Of a stretch of DNA of 64,000 bases, positions 52,501 to 64,000 are shown one piece after another. A model generated the notes under the pieces. The model made no database searches. It saw only the letters and a program-made list of their open reading frames with translations, and was not told the DNA's origin. Every line of letters begins with the position of its first letter. Position 1 is the first letter of the stretch. A program made the translations under genes and the position numbers. This DNA is from Mesoplasma grammopterae ATCC 49580 (GTDB lineage: Bacteria > Bacillota_I > Bacilli_A > Mycoplasmatales > Mycoplasmataceae): contig NZ_KL370789.1 in NCBI RefSeq assembly GCF_000701525.1, positions 62,001 through 126,000 on the forward strand, read 5' to 3'.

Positions 52501-55494
52501 ATGAAAGATAAATTATTGCAAGATTTGCTATTAAATATTAATACTATTGATAATGTTGAATTTAAAGAACAAGCTAAAAATAAGAGTGATAAATGACTTA
52601 TAAATCAATTTCAAAATGTTTTGGAAAAAAAATTAAGTTCTTTTAATTCATTTAATCAGAAGCTTGAATTTATTAATGGTTTATTATCTAATGAGGAAAA
52701 ATTTACAGAATTTACTAATAAAAATAAAACTAAAAATAACATAAATTGTAATCTAAGTCTTAATGAACTAGTTGTTTCGTTTAAAGATTTTATTGAAGAA
52801 GAATTTTTAAATGCTAATAAGGTACTAATTATTTCTCCTTTTATAAGTTCGTTTATGGTAAATAAACTAAGAAATTGACTAACAAACAATAAAAATTTAA
52901 AAGTTAAAATAATAACTACAACTTTTGATGGTTCATCAAGATTTCTTTCATTAGAAACATTAGTTTATTTAGAAAAAGATTTTAAGGAAAGAATAGAGAT
53001 TAGAATTGAGAATTCTTTTAAAAATAATGGCTCAAGAATTCATATGAAAGCATATTGTTTTTTAAGAGAAGGCGGATTTAGTAATTTATACATTGGATCA
53101 AACAATTTTACAAGAACTGGAATAATGATAGGAAATGAATATTCAATAAAAATTAGTGAATTTAGGGAAAAAGAAATATTTAATAACTTTATTTTAGAGT
53201 TCAATCAATTATGAAAACAAGAATTAATTGATATAAATAATTATGAAGTTGTAAATAAAATGATATTGTCACAAATTTTTATTGATGAAATAAATAGAGA
53301 AAAAGAAAAAGAACAAACTGAAATAATTAATAATTTATCAAATAAGAAAAATAAATTGGAATTGTTTAATTATCAAAAGGACGTTATTGAAGTTATTAAT
53401 CAAAGGGAAAAAAAGGGAATTAATAAACACTTAATAGTAATGGCTACAGGAACTGGAAAAACAATAACAATTGCTAAGTATTTTGAAGAATTATTTTATA
53501 AAACGTCTAAACCTTTAAAGATTTTATTTTTAGCCCACCAAAAGGAAATTTTAGAACAAGGAATATCAACTTTTGAAAAAGTTATTCCAGGTTTTAAAAA
53601 TCAAGTTTGTGAGTTTTATGATCAAAAAAGTAAAATAGAAGACTTAAAACTAAAAAATTATATTTTTGCCACTTTTCAAAGTTTACTTAAAAATTTAAAC
53701 TTCATACAAAATTATAATTTTGATTTAGTTATTTTAGATGAAGTACATCATATTGAAGCGAAAAGTTATCAAAAAGTTTTTGATTTAGTTTCTTCAAATA
53801 CAAAAACTCTGATTGGATTAACAGCGACCCCACAAAGAACAGAAGGAATAGATATTAATAAATATTTCAATTATGAGTATGCATATGAATTGAGTTTATA
53901 TAATGCATTGTCAAATGATTTGCTTGCTCCATTTGATTATTACTTTATTCAAGATAAAACAGTTGATTTAACTGGTATTGATTTAAATAAAATAGAAAAA
54001 TTAAGTGAAATATTAAGCTCTGAACAAAGAAATAAATTTGTTTTAGAAAACATTAAAAAAATGATAGGAATAAATAATCGTGATACTTCAACGGTTCTAT
54101 TTTGTTCGTCTATTGAGCATGCAAATAAATTAAAAAAATTCCTGTGTGAAAATAATTTAAGATGTGAAACATTAACTAGTGAAAATAATAGAATTGAACG
54201 AGAAAATATAATTAAAAAATTTAAAAATAAAGAAATAAATTATTTATGTGTAAGGGATATATTAAATGAAGGGGTTGATGTGCCTAACATTGATAGAATA
54301 GTATTTTTAAGACCAACAAATTCATTGCTTATCTACTTGCAACAATTGGGAAGAGGTTTAAGAAAAACACCAGATAAAAAATTACAAATTTATGATTTTG
54401 TAAATAATGTTGATTTGTATGTTAACAAGCAATATGATCCATTTTTATTGTATAAAGCATTTAGAAAAGAAACAAATATTAAAATTAGTGAATTAATAAA
54501 TAATAATTTTAAAATTGGTTCTTTTTTACCAGCAGGGTCAGAACTATACATAGATTATTTAACTCGAAATGATTTAATTGAAAAAATTAGAAAGTATGAA
54601 TCAAATAAAAAAATAGATAATATAATTCTTGAATATTCTAAAGAATTAAGCTATGAAAATTACAAAAAAATGTTTATTGAAAATCAAATAAGAAATAACT
54701 TTACTCCATTTAAAATTTATTCGAAAGGTAAAACATTTATAAAGAGTAATTTTGATTTTGCAAAAGTTTTATCAAGAATGTCAATTAATAATAATAAACA
54801 AATTATAAGTAGATGAACTAAAATAGTAAAAACAAAAGAAATAAATTTAAATAATTTGGAAGATAAATTATTTATGGCAAATTTTTGTAATAATAAAATA
54901 ACAATGAATAATAAAGAATTTGAAAAAAACCTTTTAAAATATTGAGAGTTCATAAAAACTAGAACAACTGTCTTTGAAGAATTACTTTATTTATTTCAAT
55001 TTAAAATTGAATCTGAAACACTAATTGATAATGATATAGAAAATTACGAGTTATTAAGCATTGAATATTTAAAAGATATGTATGTTACTTATGACCAAAT
55101 TTATGTTCTTCTAAATAATGGAATAGAAAAAAATGAATTTAAAAAGAATTCATCTGTTCAAGGCATATTTAAGGCTTCTGAATCAAAATATGTAATATCA
55201 GCATCTTCTTTAACTCAAGAAAAAGAGCATAAGCATGCTAATTATTTTTCTGACAAAAATAAAGAATTAATTTGAGAATCACCTGATTCATGAAAATATG
55301 AAGATAAGGAAAAGATTGATTTAATATTAAATAAGTATTATGTTTTTTATCAATCACAAGAAACTGTTGAATTATTTGATGAAACTATTAGAAAATACAT
55401 AGGTAATGTTAAGTCTATTGAACTAAGAGAATCAATAACTAATAATAAAGAGAATAAGAAAGAAAAAATTAGATATAAATTTAAAATTTCATAA
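52501..55494 (+). CDS. PLD-nuclease/SF2 helicase fusion protein (DUF3427-type)
   Basis: A 997-residue protein. Residues about 80-250 form a phospholipase-D-type nuclease domain with His181-x-Lys183 (RIHMKAYCF) and Asn201 in YIGSNNFTRTG. Residues about 280-620 form a superfamily 2 helicase: Walker A MATGTGKTI with Lys320, DEVHH at 413-417, LTATPQRTEG, and QQLGRGLRKTPDK near 615. The 370-residue C-terminus occupies the place of DUF3427. This architecture is often found in restriction and phage-defence loci. A cytosine methyltransferase gene follows in the same direction. The ribosome binding site is GATGGTGA. Tryptophans are TGA. Confidence 0.85.
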
Positions 55495-55509
55495 ACTAAA
55501 TTATTATTC

Positions 55510-55536
55510 TTGCAAAAAAAAAAAAAAAAGATAGAA
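55510..55536 (+). promoter_or_regulatory. Promoter with a 15-A spacer before the cytosine methyltransferase, candidate phase-variable
   Basis: A -35-like TTGCAA (55510-55515) and TAGAAT (55531-55536), one mismatch from TATAAT, are separated by 15 bases. The unbroken A run covers 55514-55528. Two extra A would give the 17-base optimum. It lies in the 68-base gap between the PLD-helicase stop and the methyltransferase ATG, so it would drive the methyltransferase and the genes behind it. Confidence 0.6.
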
Positions 55537-55562
55537 TCTTTCTTAGATGGGAAGATTTTTTT

Positions 55563-56933
55563 ATGCAAAAAATTAAAGTTTTCGAAACATTTTCGGGTAT
55601 AGGAGCTCAACATAAAGCTCTTGAAATTTTAAAAAGTAATCATATTCTTGATTATGAAGTAGTTGCCACAAGTGAATGAGATATTTGAGCTAATATATCT
55701 TATAATGCAATTCATTATAATAATCTTAATGTTGCTGTAAATTTAACAAATGATGAATTAGATTCTTTTTTATTAAAATTTACACATTCAAATGATTCTA
55801 AAAGTCCAATGTCCAGACAACAAGTTCTAAATTTGCCTCGCTTAGTTAAAGAGAACTTATATAGTTCTATTAAAAATTCCAATAATTTAGGAAGTATTAC
55901 TGAAATAAAAGCTGATGCCTTAATTAAAAGTATAGATAATTTTGATTTACTTACTTATTCTTTCCCATGTCAAGACTTATCAACTGCTGGAAGTTTTCAT
56001 GGAAATAATAAAGGAATGAAAAAAAATAGTGGCACAAGATCTGGATTATTATGAGAGATTGAAAGGATACTTAAAGAATTAAAGAAAATTAATCGATTAC
56101 CAAAATACTTATTATTGGAAAACGTTAATAATATGCTCTCTGAAAGACATAAAGATGACTATATAGATTGATTGAACTTTCTAAATACAATAGGTTACAA
56201 TACTCAAACTTATGCACTAGAAGCAAATGAATATGGAACTCCTCAAAACAGGAAAAGAATTTTTGCCTTTAGCGTTAGAAAAAATTTAACTAACGATTTT
56301 AAAGATACTTTTCGTGAGAGTAAAGGTCAAATAATTAAAGAAATTAATACTCCTATTGACGTAAGCAAAAAAATGAATATTAGAAAAGATATATTTGAAG
56401 TTCTTAAAGAAAACTATTCTATTAAAAAATACAAAGATGAGGCAATGAAAGCTACTCCTAATAAAACAAGAAGCAGAAAAAAGATGTTTGAAAATAATAA
56501 AATGCTTTCAACTAAGGTTGACACCAACATAAATAAACATAAAAATAAAACTTTTATAAAAGATGACAAAACTTATAGTAAATTTTCCTCAACAATTACA
56601 ACCAAGCAAGATAGAGATCCTAACGGAGGAGTTATAAACTTAAAAAAAACTGTTTTACAAGATAAATTTAATGACAAAATGAACATTCAAAAAGCTAACT
56701 TCAGACTTTTAACGCCAAGAGAATGTTTTTTATTAATGGGTTTTGAAGAAAAAGACTTTCAAAAAATTTTAGATATTTCAAATAAAATAAATCTTTCTCA
56801 TATGAAGAAAAATAAATATTTAGGTGAGGCAGTTTTATATAGACAAAGCGGCAATAGTATAGTTGTTAATGTTTTAGTCGCCATATTTAATAAAATTGCA
56901 GAAATCGAGGAGAAGCTCAAAAATGAAAACTAA
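55563..56933 (+). CDS. DNA cytosine-5 methyltransferase, M.SssI-like
   Basis: A 456-residue C5 methyltransferase. Motif I is VFETFSGIGAQHKALE, the catalytic Cys136 is in YSFPCQDLSTAG, motif VI LLLENVNNML, motif VIII TPQNRKRIF, and motif X YRQSGNSIVVNVL. The blocks FSGIGAQ-KALE, NFDLLTYSFPCQDLS, KGMKKNSGTRSGLLWEIER and LPKYLLLENV closely follow M.SssI of Spiroplasma, the CpG methyltransferase (386 residues). The variable region between motifs VIII and IX (about residues 240-375) is larger and different, so the target may not be CG. Expression may be switched by the A15 promoter. The ribosome binding site is weak (GGGAAG). Confidence 0.92.
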
Positions 56934-57564
56934 TGATTTTGAAAATGAAGTTAAAAAATTATATTTTAAAATTTCTGGATTAGAATTTGATTTAACAAAT
57001 CCTAAATGATGAAAAGTTAAAACAAGTGTTAAAAGCATGATAGAAACTTTATATAAAATTAAAGGTAATTTTAAAGAATTAAATTTTACTTATAATGCAG
57101 AAACTAATAAGTTTTTTGTTAACGGAGATTTACAAGGTATTGTTGATAGCACATTTAGACAATACTTTATTATCGGTTACATTTTAGGTGTTTTTGAAAT
57201 TGATAAAGACATTATTTTTGCTTCATCATTTCATGATTATGTTATTAAAAAAGAAAAATTTATGCTAACAAAAGAATTTTGTAACAAAGTTAATTATCAA
57301 ATGTTTTTGATAGATTTAAATTTATTAAAAAGAATTAAAGAAGTTATAATGTGAGCAAATCCTGATTCATTTATTTGAGAACCAACAGTAAAATTTGTTT
57401 TTACTTTATGTAGTTATGCTGTTGCTTTCAAAAATAATTCACTTGAACTAATGATAAATTTTTTAGATTTATATAAGCAAAAGAAAAATACAAAAATCAC
57501 AGGTGCAATTGATGAATATAATTATCAAAAAGAAATAGCAGTTAAGTTTGCTAATTTTATATAA
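56923..57564 (+). CDS. Unknown protein between the cytosine methyltransferase and the GmrSD-like gene
   Basis: A 213-residue soluble protein without a recognised motif. It overlaps the methyltransferase end by 11 bases, with GAGGAG 10 bases before its ATG, and the next gene begins 11 bases later, so the three genes form one operon. The sequence has a NPKWWKVK segment near residue 28 (both Trp by TGA) and an aromatic, hydrophobic core (RQYFIIGYILGVFEIDKDII). Given the position it may be a subunit or regulator of the defence system. Confidence 0.65.
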
Positions 57565-57575
57565 AGGAGTTAAAG

Positions 57576-60089
57576 ATGGAAGTCAATTTATTTAAAAAAT
57601 TTTATGATTACTTATCACCACAAGAAAGATTAGATTTAAAAATTATTGAAACAAAAATATCAAGTGAGCAAGATGAAATTGCCAATAATATTTCAATTGA
57701 AGTATCTAAGATATTAGAATCAAAAATGAATCGAATTTTAGAAGAGAATCAAATTTATCTATCTATATATGAAAAAACTTCAAAGGTAATTTTTGATAAA
57801 ATTTGCTATTTGTATTCAGAAGAAAAAAAGCTTGAATCAGGTTATAGAAAAAATACTCAAATACCTAAGATAATATTCTCAACTTTTTATTATATAAGAA
57901 ATTGAAGAAATGATGAGGGTCATCCAAGCGAGATAGGAATTAAAAGAAGTTTTGCGGATACAATTCACTTAGTTAAGTGTTTTGATTTAGTATTATCATT
58001 TTTAATTAATTTTTTTAATGATTCAGACTTTATGATAGATGATTTTGATGAAGATTTTCTTTTAAAAATTTTAAATCAACGCAAACATTTTATAGATGAA
58101 ATAATCGATGAAAATAAAAAAGCAGATGTAGGATCTATTAAACTTGGAAAAATAGATATAAGTTCGTTTGTACTTAATCCTGAAATAAATTTCTTTATAC
58201 CATCTTATCAAAGAAAATATAGATGAGATTCAGAGACTTGTAAAGAACTAGTAAATGGAATACTAAAAAAAGCAAACAGTATTGATGATGAATATTTTGG
58301 AACAATTGCTGTAACAATTGAAGAAAATACAAGAAATAATGATGTTAGAACAGTCAGATTAATAGATGGACAACAAAGAGTAACAACATCACTTATTATT
58401 TTTAGAGTAATTTTTGATTTATGAAAAGAAAAACAATTAAACTCTTATGAAGAAAATATTTTAGAAATGCCAAATGAATTACAAGAAACCTTTGTTAACG
58501 TAGGTTGTTCTAATAAATATAAAAATGTAACAGGAAATCAAGTTGAAAATAAATCAATAGATTTTATTTTAAATGAAAATTTATCTTATAATGAAAGAAA
58601 AACGAAAATAACAAATTTTGAAACAATCGGTAAATCACAAGTTGCTAAAAATTATTTTGCCATTCATGATATGTTGGTTTCATTGTCTCAAGATGAATTA
58701 AGTTCTTTCTATCAAAGATATGCATACAAATTTTTAATTTCATGTGTTGATTTTAATAAAACTCCTGCCGAAGAAATGGAAATATTTGAAACATTAAATT
58801 CAAAAGGCACTGAATTAGATTCTTTTGATATGATTAAAAACTTTTTATTTAATCTAGTAGATAAAGATATTTTTTTAGAAAAAGAAGAAGAAATTACAAA
58901 AATATTTAATGAATATATCAGCTTTGATGATTTAAAAATTGAAGAAGATAAAAAAAGAAAAGTTCAAGAAGCATTTTTATTTAGTTATTGTGAATATAAA
59001 TTATTAGAGTTTAAACAATCAGATAATAATTTAAGCAAAAATAAAAAGTCAATTTTAAAACATTTTAAAAAAATATATGAAACTAAAAATAATATTGATG
59101 TAGATGAATTTAAAAAAATAGTTTCAGAAATTGGAAAATATGTTCTTTTAGCTAAATCATTTGAGTCAAAAAATTATGAAAATAATACGTATGATTTATT
59201 ATTTCCATTAAGATATAACATTGCAAATATTGCACATAAGGATATTTCTTTATTTATAATCTTTTATATAATTGATGTTTTTGCAAAAAATAAATGAGAT
59301 TCTTATAGTAAAACAATAAATTATAAACATAAATTAGAATTAATGAAAAATACCTTATTTGAATTTGAAAAATGAATAATTTCATTATTGCAAGTCTCAG
59401 GAACTGGTCAATCATTAACGAAACCAATTTTAAGATTATTTAGATTTTTAAATTTCTTTGATACCTCTAATCGTGCTATACAAGAACAAATTCCAAACAT
59501 GATAAAAAAATGATTATCAATGGAAGAAGAAAATTCATTTACATTTCAAAGTAAAGAACAAAAAAAATTATTACTTGAAAATATTGATTTAAAAATTCCT
59601 ACAAGTGAACAGCTATATAATTCTTTAATAAGCAAAAAAGTTCAAGATAAAAATATAGCAATGGTTTTACTAAAAAGATTAGAAAGTAAATTAATTAATA
59701 ATTGAGAAATAAAACGAGACAAAAATTCATTAGAACATATTATGCCAAAAACAATTAAAAAAACAAAATGAATAGATTATTTAAAAGATAATAACTTACA
59801 ATTAAATGATAAAGAAATTTTTGATAAACATGCAGAATATATAGATAAGATAGGAAATTATTTAATACTTGACAAAAATAAGGAAAATTCTAAATTATCA
59901 AATGCTGAATTTAGTTTAAAAAGAATGGATTTTGAAAAATGAAATAATCCATTGTGTACATTGATTTTTAATTTTAGCAGTAACGCCAATTTGTTAACAA
60001 CAGAAAAATTTGGATTTAAAGAAATTGATGAAAGATCAAAAGCTATTTCAAAAATCATAGTTGAAGAAATTTATTTTAAAAACAATTAA
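57576..60089 (+). CDS. GmrSD-like protein (DUF262 + DUF1524)
   Basis: An 837-residue protein. After an N-terminal helical part of about 200 residues, a DUF262 domain shows PSYQRKYRW (209-217) and LIDGQQRVTT (DGQQR at 264-268), the nucleotide-binding ParB-like site of GmrS. Near the C-terminus is a DUF1524 HNH-type nuclease: LEHIMPKTIKK with His721, then IGNYLILDKNKENSKLSNAEF. GmrSD enzymes are type IV, modification-dependent restriction systems that cut DNA with modified cytosines. The N-terminal extension is not part of the standard enzyme. It lies 11 bases after the unknown gene, behind AAAGGAG. Confidence 0.87.
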
Positions 60090-60091
60090 CT

Positions 60092-60117
60092 GCTTAGTAT
60101 ATCTAAGCTTTTTTTGT
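60092..60117 (+). terminator. Terminator at the end of the defence island
   Basis: A 6-bp stem GCTTAG/CTAAGC with a 5-base loop and a T7 tract, just after the GmrSD-like stop. Confidence 0.78.
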
Positions 60118-60154
60118 TAAAATTAAATAAATATTATAAAGTTAAAGGGGTATA

Positions 60155-60778
60155 ATGAGCAAAAAAGTAACATTGATTTTAATAGCTGGAGGAACCGCTT
60201 CTGGTAAGACAACTGTGGCTGACAGAATTGCAAATGAAATACTTAAGGGTAAATCAGTTACCCATATTTCAATGGATAATTACTATAAAGATTTTGGTGA
60301 ATTGACTTTAGAAGAAAGAAGAAAAATAAATTTTGATCACCCAAATAGTGTTGATAGTGAATTACTTTTAAAAGATTTACAAGCTTTAAAAGATTATCAA
60401 CCAATTAAAGTGCCAGTTTATGATTTTAAATCTTCTTCAAGAACCAAAGAAACAATTACAGTTAAACCAAGTGATGTTGTAATACTTGATGGAATTTTTG
60501 CATTAGCAATTAAGGAAATAAGAAAACTTGGTGACATTAAAATTTTCATTAAAACATCTAATGATTTAAGATTTATTAGACGTTTACAAAGAGATATTAA
60601 TGAAAGAGGCAGAACTTTAGAAAGTGTTGTTGAGCAATACCTAAATGAGGTTAAACCAATGCATGACGCATTTATTGGGCCAAGTATTGAATACGCTGAT
60701 TTAATTATTCCTTATAAAGAAGGAAATGATGTTGCTGTTGATTTGGTAGCAACTAAAATATTGAGCTTAGTTAGCTAA
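60155..60778 (+). CDS. udk: Uridine kinase
   Basis: Phosphorylates uridine and cytidine in pyrimidine salvage. The 207-residue protein has the P-loop IAGGTASGKTT near residues 9-18, SMDNYYKDF near 44, NFDHPNSVDSELL near 67, and DGIFAL and RRLQRDINERGR, all typical of Udk. The ribosome binding site is AAAGGGG. It ends 5 bases before the stop of the convergent minus-strand gene. Confidence 0.95.
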   Translation: MSKKVTLILIAGGTASGKTTVADRIANEILKGKSVTHISMDNYYKDFGELTLEERRKINFDHPNSVDSELLLKDLQALKDYQPIKVPVYDFKSSSRTKETITVKPSDVVILDGIFALAIKEIRKLGDIKIFIKTSNDLRFIRRLQRDINERGRTLESVVEQYLNEVKPMHDAFIGPSIEYADLIIPYKEGNDVAVDLVATKILSLVS

Positions 60779-60783
60779 TATAA

Positions 60784-61671
60784 TTAAAAAAATCAAGGTA
60801 TTGTTCTTTTGATTTGTAAAAGTTCAAAATTATCATTAATTATAGCTAATGTTTTGAACACTATAATGTGTTCATTTTTTTCTTCTTCTACAAAAATATC
60901 CAGCTGAGTTTTGCTTTTTAAAACTCACAAAATTTTAGCTTCGCATTTAAATTCATATTCTTTTTGCCAAATATTAGTTATTTCAATATCTTTAATCTCA
61001 ATATTTTTCACATCAATATTGATCTCATAAAAAAGCTCAGGATAATTTAATTTAATTTCTTGTAATAGAATTTCATTATAAATAATCGGTTCAATACTAT
61101 CATTAATTTCTTTATTAAAAAAATTAATGTAATTATAATTAATCATTTCTAATTGTGAACAAGCTTCGCACTCATTACAATATCCTTTTTCACAAATAAT
61201 ATGTCCATTCTTTTCATTTAATTTCATGTCTAATTCATTTTTATTTTCAAAATTTATACAATTAAAATTTTCATAATTAATGAAAAGGTAGTTAGCCATT
61301 TCCAATAAATCTAAATCTTCTGTTAAAAAATAAAACAAGTTATTGTTTTCTGATTTGTTAATATAATAATTAATTTCCATTAGAATAATAAAATCTTTTA
61401 CTTTTATTTGTCTTTTCCCTGAATTTTCTTTTCTAAATAAAAAATCTATAAACTCACTTTTGCATATTTGCAATTTGAAGTTGTTCTTTATCTTTATATT
61501 TTTTTTCTTATTTTGCATTTTAAAAATTTGTTTAATAGCTTCAGAATTTATTTTTTCTTTTCTTACTGAATTCGGAATAACTATAATTGTTTCCTTTTTA
61601 TTAGAAATGTATTTTATAAAGGGAACAGATTTACAATTTATAACAGAAGAATCCAAAAAAAAATATTTCAT
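60784..61671 (-). CDS. PIN-domain-like protein with a cysteine cluster
   Basis: The only minus-strand gene in the window. Reading TGA as Trp it is 295 residues. The N-terminus KYFFLDSSVI (Asp7), a hydrophobic strand VIPNSVRKE, and FLTEDLDLLEMANYL (Asp119, Asp121) fit the acidic positions of a PIN-type ribonuclease. Residues 160-171 hold a four-cysteine cluster (C-x4-C-x2-C-x2-C), probably zinc-binding. The C-terminal third is beta-rich. GAGGTG lies 8 bases before the ATG, and a TATAAT (61698-61703 on this strand) upstream. A run of nine T covers codons 3-6 and could slip. The PIN call is by eye; it could be another metal-dependent fold. Confidence 0.6.
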
Positions 61672-61756
61672 CTAATTAACACCTCATTTTATAAATAATT
61701 ATACAAAATAAATAATGATGATTACTATAAATTAAACAAAAATATTTTGATTAATT

Positions 61757-63745
<1,989 letters not shown>

Positions 63746-63762
<17 letters not shown>

Positions 63763-64000
63763 TATAAAAACTGATCCTAAATTAATTTCTATAAAAACTT
63801 TAATTGATAATAAGGAAAATAAAATATTGACTTTGCCTCATTTTCAAAGAAATAAAGTTTGGACCAAAAAAATGAAGGATGATTTTAAAGAAACTTTAAA
63901 AAAAGATTTTCCATTTGGTTCAATTCTTATTCATAAAAAAGCTGATAGTGACAAACAAACTCTAATTGATGGGTATCAAAGACTTTCAACAATAGAAGAA
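63746..64000 (+). CDS. DUF262 (GmrS-like) protein, 5' part
   Basis: The first 85 codons of a protein that leaves the window. TLPHFQRNKVW (residues 29-39) and TLIDGYQRLST (72-82) are the two DUF262/ParB-like signatures also seen in the protein at 57576. A GAGGA site lies about 8 bases before the ATG. The start is inside parE, so it is translationally coupled to it. It uses TGG for its tryptophan, unlike parE. Whether an HNH domain follows cannot be seen. Confidence 0.75.

Overview
The window comes from a wall-less Mollicute, most likely the Mesoplasma/Entomoplasma/Spiroplasma group (Entomoplasmatales). The DNA is very A+T-rich. UGA must be read as tryptophan for almost every core gene to be intact (era, glyS, dnaG, rpoD, secDF, relA, polC, nusA, parE). 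Gene content and order are those of a reduced Firmicute, and one DNA methyltransferase resembles M.SssI of Spiroplasma. All genes but one lie on the + strand. The genus is an inference.

Layout. 1-10347: end of an unknown gene, then a tight operon ybeY-era-recO, then glyS-dnaG-rpoD-trmK-nif3-DEAD-box helicase. 10437-21121: YitT-type membrane protein, fused SecDF, apt, tag, relA, a sigma-like protein, a small DUF4258-like protein and coaE. 21176-23104: truB, a one-domain ribF, rpsO with a structured leader, and tRNA-Gly(UCC). 23181-38078: membrane protein, cdsA, rseP, polC, a nitroreductase, a membrane P-loop (KAP-like) NTPase, then the nusA operon rimP-nusA-ylxR-ylxQ-infB. 38087-44888: a HinfI-like restriction-modification pair, a stretch of decayed copies of neighbouring genes (including a second, broken infB 3' end), a one-polypeptide restriction-modification enzyme, a J-domain protein and a four-helix membrane protein. 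45150-50639: three tandem exported proteins built from related repeats. 50896-52321: unknown protein and rsmE. 52353-52441: a probable small RNA or leader. 52501-60089: a second defence island with a PLD-nuclease/helicase, an SssI-like cytosine-5 methyltransferase, an unknown protein and a GmrSD-like (DUF262/DUF1524) protein. 60155-64000: udk, a lone minus-strand PIN-like gene, parE, and the start of another DUF262 protein.

The observation I rate highest is a shared promoter architecture. Both the repeat-protein locus and the cytosine methyltransferase are preceded by a -35-like hexamer and a -10 hexamer separated almost entirely by a run of adenines (16 and 15 A). This is the layout of slippage-controlled, phase-variable promoters known from mycoplasma surface-protein genes. 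If it works that way here, this organism switches both a surface protein family and a DNA methylation system at random. The second main point is the tandem, decayed duplication around infB, which looks like the scar left by acquisition of restriction-modification genes at one chromosomal site.

Core genes almost never use TGG for tryptophan. The few TGG codons I saw are in accessory or membrane genes, which fits a foreign or less adapted origin. I found no CRISPR array, rRNA, insertion sequence or replication origin.
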